A DNA stretch of 64,000 nucleotides from Drosophila persimilis (Eukaryota; Arthropoda; Insecta; Diptera; Drosophilidae): assembly GCF_003286085.1 (NCBI RefSeq), contig NW_020825294.1, positions 7,688,001-7,752,000 of the forward strand, read 5' to 3'. The notes beneath the pieces were generated by a model that was not told the DNA's origin, did no database searches, and worked only from the letters and a program-made list of their open reading frames with translations. Below are positions 31,601 to 43,164 of this stretch, in pieces. The position numbers and the translations under genes are program-made. Positions within the stretch are counted from its first letter, which is position 1; the number at the start of each line of letters is the position of its first letter.

Positions 31601-34600
31601 GCAGAGCAAACTTGTTGTCCTCTCCCCACCCTCATCCTATGCCACGATTCTCACGTAATCCCCCCAACCCGTCACGTAAAAGGTCGCAAAGAAAACTTAC
31701 TCAAAGTTGTTAAGTAACAAGTTGCCTTTTAATAGAATCAACTTTTCATTGAGTGCCTCCGCAACCCGCTCGCCTGCGGATGCGCTCTTGCCAGCTATAG
31801 GAACCCTTCGCAAGTTTAACCCAATCAATGTTTCGATTTCGACTTCAATTATGCTCAGCCATATGCGGGAAGTGGGTCAATTGGTGGCAACTGACTGAGT
31901 GGCCCCATATGGTGCCGATAGTTCCGCACGAACCACGACCCCCTGCAAATGCGATGAGACATGTTCGACAAGGCAGAAATAATTGCTGAGACAAGGCAGA
32001 CGACTCGACTCACATTGGTTCTCTTTCCCTTATCTCTGGCCCACACACAGCTACACAAAGAACCTCTCCTCGGACAAAATCAACCTGAGCACATTCCGCG
32101 GCGAGGGGGAGCTTTCGAACCTGGAGCTGGACGAGCGGGTGCTCACCGAGCTGCTGGAGTTACCAAGCTGGCTGCGACTGACATCGGCCTGGTGCAACCA
32201 TGTCTCCTTCCGCATTAGCTGGACAAAGCTGAAGAGCGTACCCATCACACTGGTGAGTGCTTGCAGGCCGAGCTTTCCCTTCCCAACTCTGACGTATGTT
32301 ACCTTTTCGCAACAAACAGACGCTGGATGAGGTGCGCATCACAATCGAAACCTGCAATCCCATGACACGCGATGCAGGAGGCGGAGGATCGGGATCTCCT
32401 GCGGCCGCTGCCGCTACCCTGCCACAAGTGCCTCAGGGGAAGTACAGTTTCATACATAAGGTAGTCGACGGCATCACCATCGTGGTCAACACTGTGAATG
32501 TGAACTTTGTGAGCGCCGCCTTCACCGCCTCGGTGCAAATGTCGCGCATTCGAGTCGAGTCAAAGACTCCCAAGTGGGCCAATGCTGACCTCCGCATGAC
32601 ACGCCTCAAGGACGCCCAGAAGGGTATCATACTGATCTTCAAGGAGCTCTCCTGGCAGACCGTCCGCATCGAGGCCAGCTCTACTCAGGACAAATCGCTG
32701 ACCCCTCTGCGTCTGCTCACGAACCATGCCCGCTGCCGAATAACCATTCGCAAGCGTTTGGCGGACTGTTCGCTGCTCGCTTCCCGCCTGGTCCTCATCC
32801 TGGACGATCTTCTCTGGGTGCTAACCGACTCGCAGCTGAAGGCGGCTCTGCATTTTGTGGACTCCCTGTCGGGCCTCATCAAGGCGGCCACGCATGCCAC
32901 GCAAAAGACAAAGGCGGCTCGCAAAATGCAGGTAGTAGCTCATACTGCCACGTTGATTCCCTGATATTATCCAATTTGTTGTTTGATTGTTTCAGACTCT
33001 GCCCGAGTACAAGGCCCAGGTGGAGCAGCAGCAGAACCGTCTGTCCGAATCGGCTCACACGACAACGGCACAGCGCATGTTCAATGCGTTCGATGTGCGC
33101 GAAACCTCGTACCATTTCTTCAGCCAACGCATCGATTTGCATCTGTGCGACGACGAGGGGGACGGGCGTTCTAGTTACCCCGAGCTGGACAAGGGTGGCG
33201 CCCTGCAGGTCTCGGTAACGGCCTTTCAGGTCGACTACTATCCGTACCATCTGGCCAAATCGGATCGATCCCACTGGGCCAAGTACAAGGAGGCCTCGGT
33301 GGCACCGGCGCTGTGGTTGAAGGAGTCCCTGAATGCCTTCCGCGAGGCAGTACTCAATTTGAGCCAGCCCAATCGGCCGGCCACGCATGCCCCGCTCGAG
33401 CGGAGCACCCCGGCCTCACCCATTATGCTGAACGCAAGCATGCTAAGCTCCCAGCACGGGGGTAGCGTCTCCAATGGCAGCAGCACCCCCACTGCGGCAG
33501 CTGCATCTGCTGCTGCTGGCTCTGGCGGATCCGGCTCCGGCTCTGCCTCTGCCAGCAGCCAAATGTCGCAGGCAGCTCAGCAGCGCCACACCTTGGAGAA
33601 CCTGGCCAAGTTGATGAGCTCGTGCGTTATCCTGAGGATCGAGGACTTTACCCTGTATCGCGTGACTACTTCGGGCAAGAAGTCCATGCCAAAGGAATTC
33701 GTCTCAGGTATGACGCTGGACAGTCGAGACACAGCAATCAAAAATTAACATGCCACGCCCACTGACACACACACACACGCACACACCCACCACTACTTTA
33801 GCATCTCTGACTAATGTAAATTTTGGCATATCTCTTTTTCTCTCTTTGCTTTTGTCTGATTTATAATGCATTGCCTCATTACCATTGCCACTGCCATTGA
33901 CATGATCATGATTTACGTAAAATGCTTGTGTTGTTCTTGTTCCTTGTTGTTGTTATTATCGGTTGCCGTTGTAGCACAACATAAAAGGAAGAGCAAATCC
34001 TCAGGTGAATATCACAGAGCGCAATCGAATGGGGTTGCCTGCCACAGAGCTACCATTCTGCATTCCAACTAATCGGCGAAAAGTCCCCCCCCGTTCAGAT
34101 CTGACAGATTTCCCACCCTTTACTCCATATTTGCAGGCGACAAGGATAGGTATTCGTTTCCCGCCGAGATGCCCATTATCCATGCCGAGTATACGTACTT
34201 CTACTACCCTGGAGACTTTGTCTTTCCACGTGAGTACTGAAAGGCATTCCATTCCCATTCATCTTCCACTGACTCCTCCTGTCTCCGTTCTCCTGCAGTG
34301 CCACCTTCGAAGATATTTATGCATGTGAATCCGATTCAGGTGCACTTCGATCTCGGCTCCATTCTCTGGCTCAACTCCTTTGGCCTGAACCTGCACGAGA
34401 GTCTGCTGCGCACGAGTGTTGGCTCCCAGAATACACTGCAGCAGCAGCAGTCGCAACAGCAGCAACGAAGTGCACGCGGCTCGATTGCCTCCAATGGCTC
34501 CTATGGCACACAGATGGCCGCACTGAATGTGGACCAGGAGCCCAATCTGATGTACATGGATGTCAAGGTGGAGGCGATTATGCCGCGTGTCGTTATGGAG

Positions 34601-37600
34601 GCGGCCCTGGATGCGCCCAACCAAAAGGACCGGCCAAAGACGATGCAGATCCAAGTGTCGCGTTTTGCCTTAACCAACATCCGCGAAATGGGAAGCTCTC
34701 GGGCGGACTTGGCCCAAGCGCTGCACTCTCTGCAGGAGGGTTCGCTGGTCTTCGGCTCGGGTTTCCCGTCGGTCGAGGGTGACATGTGCATTGTCACGGA
34801 TCGCATACTGTCCCATGTGGCGGCCTCGGATGTCAGCATGATGTCGCCCATGTCGCCGGCGGGTACCGGTGGCCAGCAGCTGCCGCGCTCCGCCTCCAAT
34901 CAGTACCTGTCCCGCTATGTTATGTGGCTGGAGCCCAGGGACGTGTGGTGCATTAAGCTGGATCCCGTGTGGGTGGATTTCCTGGGCGCTCGCTCGCTGG
35001 GCCCCAACAAATCTATTCCCTTTGTGGATGCTGTGCCCGTCACGCTCTGGTTGCATGCGGGATCTGCCCAGGCACAACTGGATTTGGGAAAGAGCGCCAC
35101 AGCCAGCATGGAGAGTATGGGACTGGCCCCACTGGCACCACTGCCCCCGCTTCAGCCCTGTAATCCCTTCCTGAGCGACGAGGATGTGCGTGTCGGCGCC
35201 AACCCTCCTGCTGCAGCTGCTCCTGCTCTCGATCTCACTGCGGATGTGCATGCCATAGCGCACATCTCGAATCTGGTCAGCCTGCAAATCGATCATTACC
35301 AGCTGCTCTTCTTGCTGCGACTCGCCGAGGAGCTCAATGAGATGTCTACCTTCCTCAATCTGGATGCCGATCGCATCCTGCAAAAAGTATGTCCGTGATG
35401 CCTTACTCCAGTTGAACCGTTTCTAATTTATCTTTTATTCTTTTGGGTCCTCCCTCAGCAAAATGAACAAAAGTCGATTATTTTTGGCTGCGTTGTGCCG
35501 CAGATCGAGGTGACGCTCGTGATGCCATCGCCAACACCTGGTAAGGAATCAAGTGGTGGTGATGCTGAAAGTGTCGTACCCGATTCAGCTAGTTTGGGTG
35601 ACGATTTACACATGAATAGTAAGAATTTATATCTCTTTTGTTGTCTCTCCCTTCACTCTCTTTAGTTTTATGATTAAGTGACTCTCACAAAACCTCCCAC
35701 TAACCAATCAGAGCGATACACATCGCCCTGAAGTCTACTCTATGTCTAGCTCACTAGTAGTTGTCACCGAATTCGTGTAACCCCCTGCCCTTCCAACTAA
35801 CAAGCTCAAATTCCTAGCTAGGAGCGGTTCGGTTCCCCTCACACTTTCCACTTTTCGATTTGTGCTGTAATTTTGCTTAAAACTACTCATTTTATTAGTG
35901 TAGGCAGTGGGCACTTAGGACTTCTAGACACTTATACTAGGAGCTGTTTAGTTGAAGCTCAATGGATACGGATGCGTTTATGTACCTTTGACTTTCCATG
36001 TACATGTAATTATGTGTAAACAAAACATATACTAAATCCATTTGGCTTCGAGTAAACGCTTCCCATAAATATCTCGCATGTTTCTTTGTACTAAACTAAC
36101 CCAAACGGCAATTCAAGTGCATCTCTAATAATGTAAAGTGAACGTAAAACTGTAATTCGAAAAAAATTGTTTTAAAACAAATTATCAATAATATGGATAA
36201 CATCTTCACAGGCGGAAACATAACCTGGCCTACACCACCGCCGTTGGATCAGCTGAAGAGCAATACCTTTGGCAGTGTTGAGTCACCATCGCCTGTCACC
36301 AACGATCCGCCGCTTTTTGACGGCAATATTCATACATCTAATCCCAATACTCATGGGTAAGACAATCGTGTTCGTTCCAGCGCTCAAGTATGACTCAAAG
36401 TTTATTTCTTTACAGATACAATGTTCAGATACAGAGCACCCCCACGCTGGCCTCTTCCACGCCAAGCCAGGGATCACGTCCCGATACGGGCATCTCAACG
36501 CAATCCGCTTCGTCTGCGTCGAAGAGCGGAAAGAGTACCGCAGGCCGCTCTGCTGGTGGTGGTACGGACACTGTGCCTAGTTTGACGAAGGAGATCAACT
36601 CGGGCCTGCTCTCCATGAAGAAGGGCTTCTCCAGTTTTATGACTTCCATTGACTCGGCTATCAAGTCGGGCACACCTAACGATGATGCCAGTGATACCTT
36701 CTCCATTCAGAGCGACATAAGCTCTGATTCGGAGAACTTTGCCATTGTCATGGGCGACGACAAGACCATGGACTGCATGGACGTTATGTTCCGCCTAAAT
36801 CCCTTCACCACCGACAACAATATGAAGGCCTCCCCGGTGGAGGTGGCCAGTGAGGTGTACGAGGAACCGAGCAGCTACAAGACCAACATGTCATCGCCTT
36901 CGGAACCATCGGAGGGCAGTACCTGGCGACGCCGCGATCTTGTCTCCATGGCTACATTTAGGTTGAATCAATCACCATCTCCCCCCTCCTGTGCTCATAT
37001 GAAATTTGAACTAATTTGTTGTTCTTTCCCTCAGATTAACCACAGTAGAACTGATACGACAGCAGGAAGGACCCAAGTCTTCGGTGCGTTTGCAGGTGGC
37101 TGCGGTTTCCTGTGACGAGTGCGGTGCCATACCATGGGATGAGCTGCAGGTAGACTTCTTTGACACTCTTAGTGCTTTCGCTGGAGTTTCTCATTTGTTT
37201 TTGTTTTGTCAAATTTATTTTTTTGTGTTTCGTTGTAAATACCCACAGATGAGAAAATTTCTTGTCGATTTTCAGTTCATTTGACGATTTTGCTCAATTA
37301 AGTGTTTTGCTAAACTTTCTTAACTTTTTGCATGTTTCGATATCTTTTATCTGAACATCTACAAAATTTAACACCTTCAAAGTTGTGATATTTTCAAATT
37401 GTGGGCAAAACGGCCACATATGAATATTTGAAAAACAGCTTTCTGTAAGATAACATCTCATATAATCATTTTCTTATTATATTTTCTCTCTTCTCTCTTA
37501 AAACAAATATTAAATATACTCGAAATCAATCTCAATGTGTGCTAAAAAAAACCAAACAAAACCAATTATTGTGCCAACTCTATATAATCAACATCAAACG

Positions 37601-39993
37601 AATACACTTGTAAATTGATCTCTGACAACCTCTACATGACATTCAACACGACTTTAAACAATTACAACAACAACCAACACTTCTAAAACTACAAAAAATA
37701 GATCGCGCATCAAGCCAACAAGGTATAAACAATACTAAAATTGAAATTTCTTACTTAATTAAATGCCTAAGATTTACATTTTAAGTTTTACCGCTTTGTA
37801 TATACGAGTATTTACCCAAAGTATTGTATTCATTTTTATATTTTCAATGATTTAACTATTTTATGACTCGGTTGCTGGTTTTTTTTTTTGTATATTGTAG
37901 TTGCAGTTTGATACCGCTCTCTGTTGATAAACGCTCTAGTTGAGTAGTGGAAAGCTTGCTGGGTCGGCTTTACGTTGCTCAAGAATTCTAAGTTTGTAGT
38001 ACTTGAAGTCAAAGGAGCTCTTTTGGAACGAATTTGGAAATGTTTTTTCATTCGAATGTAATTTGAGCATGCGGAGCAGGAGGAGTAGCTACTCATATCT
38101 CCAACCGTTTGCTAGCCTGAGCTCTTTCCATACAGTTGTTACATACATGGACCCATCCCGTCTTATCCCCAGTTTCTGGTCGATTTTATAGTTTCTTTAT
38201 TTGTTATCTGGCCTTATTGATGGTCTATGATTTGCAACTACAGAATTGGTTTGTTTGGATATACATAGTTAATTGACAGCGTACACAGGTTAAAGGAACA
38301 AGGATTTAAGCAACAGCAACAATAACTACAGTAGAAAAACATACAATGGCACCAGCCTACAACAGAACTTCGACTAACAAAATTGTACCAGTAAAACTAA
38401 CTACGAGTAGATAACTAAACCCACTCTCTGCTTAAACAAAAAAACATTTCCCATCAGTGCCATAACACCCACAAACAACAAACCACCAAACACCACTGAC
38501 ATACACCTATTGCATGCGAGTGCCTGTAGCTTTGCATGTCGTTCCTTAGATGTTTAAAATCCTAACCCCTTCACAGATCCTATAGAGTTTATTTAAATTT
38601 GTGTGTCAAATTTTACTACAGACCAAATTCGGAGCGCGTTGTAAGGCCTGGAACCTGGCCCCATACAACCCAGAGGCTCCGCCATGCATACGTCTACGCC
38701 TGGATGAGACGCTAAACATGCCGAACAAAATTGAAGGCATCATTGATCGTAAACGTATTCAGAGGTACGACGCAATGTCAATTTAATCACCTAATATTTT
38801 ATGAACATTACGATTATTTTTAGCTGGATCACTCATCATGCCGAGATTCGTGTGAAAGACATAGACATGGATCTTTCAATAAGCACAGTAATTGGATTGG
38901 GCGATCTGGCTGAGGATGAGGTCATCTCCTCGCCCATGCCCCTTACGGTGAGCTTTTCAATCTTTATCTTTCAAATGCATTTATTTCTTGACTTGAATTG
39001 CTTTAGATAAATCTCGAAAATGTTCGCATTAACTTGCTTGAGGACCGTCCACCTGTCAATATTACCTCACCTGGTCCAGTGCCCATCAATCTGTGCATCG
39101 GACGCATGCGTTTGGAGCGTGATCAGAGCGGCCTGCTCAATATTCAGCCCATAGGCAAGACATTTAGTTAAACAAATTGTGAATTGTCCTTCTATTATAG
39201 TTGTTTAAATTGCAGATACTAATATGAGTGCCGGCCAACATCAGACTCTGGGCAACGCCTTGTTTAGGGCCCCACGTGAACGCGAACGGGAAGTGCTCTC
39301 CATGCAGCTGGTGATGCAGCAGATGAAGCTGGACAACGATCAGCTGCGCAGGCAGCTTGGGGACTCCAAAGTGAACACAGAAAGTTATAGGTATGACTGA
39401 TATTTTGATCATCTTGGGAACTAACTCACATATCCATTGCGTCATTGACAGACAAAAGACCAAGCAGGAAACGGATGTGCTGCGTTCCTATTTGAAGGCC
39501 GCCCAGGATGACATAAGCATACTGCTGGAGGAGAAGAAGGCGTTGTTGGACACCATACGAGCCTTGCAGGTAATTTTATTTTATCTTTGTTTCAGTTTCT
39601 ATACTAGCTTCTCTCACCTTTTCACACTGTCTCTAACTCTCTCTTTGTACACCTCGTTGACTCGTTCATTGTATGTTCCTTGACACCTTCTCTGATTAAT
39701 ATACCTGTTGTTGTTGTTGATGTTGTTGTTGTGCGTGAAGTTAAGACACGTTAAGCTTAAGAACACCACAAATAATAATGCAAGGACTAAAGGTCAGTTA
39801 CTTCCTAGCACGCTTGAGCTTGTCTTGCACGCTTCTTGAGCTTTTCACACTCGTTTCCGCAACTGGCACGCTTCCTTCTTTGCCAAATGCAAATATTTGA
39901 TCTTGCCTAACGCATTTTCTCCTTCTATCTTTGTATCTATAGCTACAACTGACCTCATCGAATATGAGCCGAAAGAATGATGGGAATAGGTAG
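28646..39993 (+). CDS. Bridge-like lipid transfer protein 3 (UHRF1BP1/UHRF1BP1L family)
   Basis: This encodes a ~1465-residue chorein/VPS13-type lipid-transfer protein that by family works at organelle contact sites. Exons by frame: 28646-28689, 32051-32252, 32320-32931, 32996-33707, 34137-34229, 34299-35386, 35459-35540 (or to 35618), 36212-36356, 36416-36961, 37035-37149, 38622-38764, 38824-38947, 39007-39154, 39216-39390, 39452-39569, 39943-39993. The N-terminus MVSLIKNQLLKHLSIYTKN plus INLSTFRGEGELSNLELDE is diagnostic. Later blocks include LTLDEVRITIETC, EMPIIHAEYTYFYYP, MHVNPIQVHFDLGSILWLN and VSMATFRLTTVEL. The C-terminus is coiled coil (VLSMQLVMQQMKLDNDQL). Human BLTP3B has about the same length. 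The probable fly gene is CG34126 (from memory). Intron 1 (3.36 kb) carries a Tc1-like transposon. One junction uses a GC donor or a nearby weak GT. Confidence 0.92.
28875..29141 (+). repeat. Left terminal inverted repeat of the Tc1-like element
   Basis: 267 bp. It contains three direct copies of TCTGCGTACA at 28891-28900, 29099-29108 and 29119-29128: one outer and two inner. This is the IR/DR arrangement in which the repeats are transposase-binding sites. Confidence 0.92.
29236..30264 (+). CDS. Tc1-like transposase, DD34E, intact
   Basis: This encodes a 342-residue cut-and-paste transposase. The ATG at 29236 is the first in frame. Residues ~7-50 form a helix-turn-helix (SVEVRKLILKYKLEGKSYRE, then IGRLIGRTHSSCQRVYENY). 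A GRPR-like basic hinge follows (KPRSGRPPLL, ~57-65) and then a second HTH region with WRKAGFHGRVARRKP. The catalytic acids are Asp155 (VIFSDESKF), Asp246 (FQQDNDPKHTA) and Glu281 (LNPIEHLWD), with 34 residues between the last two, so the triad is DD34E. No stop or frameshift interrupts it. Length is normal for Tc1 relatives. I cannot say which named Drosophila family it belongs to; S-like or other long-TIR families are candidates. Confidence 0.95.
   Translation: MEQKGKEISVEVRKLILKYKLEGKSYREIGRLIGRTHSSCQRVYENYVFSGSILSKPRSGRPPLLTEREKKRIEQLVPLNPRITAHQGQLEVAERFSKVVSEETVRRTWRKAGFHGRVARRKPHVSEVNRKKRMDFANEYISKDPSFWKRVIFSDESKFCIFGIKGKKIVWRKSGTAMDKENLLPTIKHGGGGVMVWGCMAANGVGNLVFIESTMDHKAYIQILKENLQQSARKLDLEDDFCFQQDNDPKHTAQNAKLWLLYNVKNQLRSPPQSPDLNPIEHLWDLLERRIREHTITSKNMLKDVIMEEWGKITTEDTRNLVESMPRRLADVLKQNGYPTKY
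30271..30537 (-). repeat. Right terminal inverted repeat of the Tc1-like element
   Basis: 267 bp, the reverse complement of 28875-29141 with very few differences (for example GCTCACAT against GCTCTCAT near the tip). It carries the same three TCTGCGTACA copies in inverted order. It begins seven bases after the transposase stop codon. Confidence 0.92.
30540..32050. other. Remainder of BLTP3 intron 1
   Basis: About 1.5 kb between the transposon and exon 2. It has TATGTACATA-type AT-rich repeats near 31280-31450. The open frames here are short and lack fly codon bias. I see no exon or RNA gene. Confidence 0.5.
33764..33787. repeat. CA/AC dinucleotide microsatellite in BLTP3 intron 4
   Basis: A run of about 24 bases of alternating A and C with one interruption, 57 bp after the exon 4 donor. 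Confidence 0.8.
33975..34004 (+). CDS. Candidate 30-nt microexon of BLTP3
   Basis: It sits between exon 4 (ends 33707, phase 1) and the next exon (34137). The acceptor GCCGTTGTAG and donor GTGAATAT flank exactly 30 nt. Included, it keeps phase and inserts AQHKRKSKSS between Ser and Gly at the junction VS-GDKDRY. The insert is basic and Ser-rich, as expected for a regulated surface loop. It is optional because exon 4 also joins 34137 directly in frame. Confidence 0.5.
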
Positions 39994-42900
39994 CATAACT
40001 GCATGGACTGCATACAATGCTGCGGTGAAAACAACAATGCCTAACGCTAGCGTATGCCGACAGTCAAAGAAACCACATGACGTCCTCAACATCATCGCCA
40101 TTCGATTTTGAGTTTTGCAGAAGACTGAGCCGTACTGAACGCGGACACTTTTCACGTTGCCGTTCGTCATACTTACTTATAGAACAAACTATACGTATAC
40201 TTTTACATATATTTATATTTTATCGTTTTGAAGCTGCAGCCAGCTTTTGCTATGTTCCAAAGAATGTTTTTACTATTAATATTTTAGTTTTTGAAACGTT
40301 TTTATGTTGATCTATTGTGTAGCCATGTTTTAAGCTGCAACCTTTTAACGAAGCACCATTGTTAATTATTTTAAAAGAGGATAATCAAAGCTAATCGCGA
40401 GCCACTCGAACTATGTACAGTCGTGTCATTGATATTGCTCCTAACCGAGATATTGTACATTATAATTCCATAGATATTGGATAGAAAATATTGTTGTGAT
40501 TTATGATCATATCAAAAAAAACTGAACTCTATTAACTGTATGCATTGCTGTTGTAATCGTGTGCTAGCAAGACAATTGGCCAAATATATTATTATATCGA
40601 ACTTAATAGTATTCCCCCGGATGTGATGTGCATGTGTATAACTATATACACACAACTACGCATGCATAGGCACGTCTATTAGCTCTTCAACTTTATATTC
40701 GCGTTCCCATTGCATTCCAATCAAATTGATCATCGTTTTTGCTACAATTGCTAATCAAACTAGCCCCACAGTGCAGTACTAAACTAATCAAAAGTGTTAT
40801 AGATATACTCGTATACTACTAATACCCACATTCATATACATATGTAAATCAAAAACAACTTAAATCAAGTGTACCATGTTAAATGAATCAAAAATAACTC
40901 AAGTCATAACGCAGCGCGTTTACAAATTTTAAATTAAAAGTTTTCATATTTCAAATTGAAGTCATAAATGTTATACAATATGTACATATACATACATACC
41001 TGCATATACACTATATACATGGTGTATTGTATGCATATAACGTTTGCTTATCAAATTGTAAATTAAAAATTAACAAGTGTTTGTATTTGTAAAGATTAAA
41101 ATTAAACTAAAGCGATTATTGATTGTTATACATACATTATACGAAAGTTTTCATCTGTAGCTAGGCGAAAAGAAAGAAGAAATTGAAGTCATATTAAATA
41201 TTACAAATAAATTCAAATGTAAATGTTTTCCATCTGTGTTGTTAATCGGGTGTTATTAGTCGGAATCGGATAGATCCTTATCAAAAGTGATCTAGAGAAA
41301 GTAAAAACTCTATGGATTCCTAGATTAACAATTAATTTCCTTTCATACAAGTACATTCACTTTCCAAATGAAAATATATCACTGAAGGAAATCTTTTTAT
41401 TGGAATTTGAAACCAACCTTAATAGACTGGAATAAATAAACTTTATAGAGAAATCAAAACTAACAAGTTGTTTTATTTTTTTTTCGAGAATTATATACGC
41501 ATAAACACCAATTAAAAGAAATGTTGGGAGTGATGACACCAGAAGCTTGAATGTCCTGCCACATCTGAAAAAATGTAAAGGTTTAATAATCTACGACAAC
41601 GAAAATATTAAAACCTCAATTTGGGTAATTTTATAAGAGTTTATTTTTATTGAAACTTTACGATCATATCCAACTGCTGTTGCTGTTGCCTCCTTTAAAG
41701 AATTAAATACGACTTAGAGCGTGTTTTCTGGTTGTTGTCTCGATTCTCTATTCTTAGCAAACTTACGGCACATATTTGTGTGTTTGGTTTTTTGCGATTA
41801 CATATTTATGTAACGTTGCACTAAACTAAAGAAAAACCCTCGAAAAGTTGTTGCACTTAGAAATTTCAATCTCTTTTCAGACGATGACTCTTTTCTGATT
41901 TTCTTTTTCTCACTTACATACATTCTGTATATATGTATCTATATATACTCGTAATTATACATATTTAAAGTGTATTAATTTGCAAAAATATCTATTGTTA
42001 TACATATATGTAGTCTGGTTTAGAAGAACACCTAACGTACAGTTGAAGGATAAACTGTACCTTCGATACACATGCACTTATCTGGGTATGTCTCTCTTTC
42101 TAAACGAGCACGAGTACGAGTATGTGGGGAGGCTTCCATCGACATAAGCAATTCAAACGTAAAGTTTGTTCAACAATCGAGCAACAAAGAGTCACAATTA
42201 TAATAGTAATGAACATTTAAGCAACAATTGCAATGACTGGCCGCAGCCTTAAATAAATTTGCATTAAATATTTGATTTAATTTTATGTAAAATGCTTACA
42301 AATTAATTGTACAATGTGAAACAAGGCCAAGTACGAGTGTGTAAATGAAGCGGTAAAGCTGCTCGAAATGGTTCTTTATAATATTTAGAGTATGATGATT
42401 TACGACCATGTTCGTATTCCACATTGAGGTCCTGTGACAAGCGTGTATGTTATCTTGGTCCAAACTTTTGGCCACGTTTACGAAGATGCGTTGCAGCGGT
42501 CGGACGCCAATTTGTGTATTTAATGACTTACGGATCAGCTTACTTATAGGTATTATATATATTTTATTAAAAATGCTAGAAAACACAAAATCATTAGTTG
42601 TGGATTTTTTTACTTCATTTTTATTTTGATTTTTTCTTGTTTGTTTTATTTTTAGAGTAATCTTAGTTCTTCTTGTTGGTTTTATACAAAATATCAACAA
42701 AAAATGGTCAAATTATAGCTAAAGCAAAAATTTTATTAAAAAAGGATCAACTAAAAGAATCGAATTGATTTGAAAATTACTAAAACTCAGAAAACTGATA
42801 ATTGCATTGCTGCGTCTATATGTATATATTTTGTTTGTTTTCAAATTCCTCCACTTTTCACTCTTATTTCTTTGTTTCGTTCGTTAAAAACTTAAAGACA

Positions 42901-43164
42901 CTTGGACAATGTTTGAAACTTTTAAAAGTTACTGTTTCTTTTCTGTTGCTGGTTGATAAGTTGCTTGGGTTTCTCTAACTTTGATTTACAATTATCGATT
43001 GATGTAGATTGCAATTATACAATTAATATGTAAACGTTGCTGGTAGCTTTGTTATTTATTTATGCCTGGATGAATATTAAAACCATTCAAATAATGCTTA
43101 GTAAATAAATAAACATGCTGTCGCTGCTCCTGCTCCTGTTGTGGGTGTTGCTATTGCGGTTCGT
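39994..43164. other. Long intergenic region: BLTP3 3' UTR and Rtnl1 3' UTR
   Basis: 3.2 kb of very AT-rich sequence between convergent genes. It has many TGTACATA/TGTAAATA words (Pumilio-type UTR motifs). The first clear plus-strand AATAAA for BLTP3 is at 41206-41211, implying a 1.2-kb 3' UTR. Minus-strand AATAAA at 43055-43060 is 105 nt past the Rtnl1 stop. I see no coding frame with fly codon usage. Confidence 0.55.
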
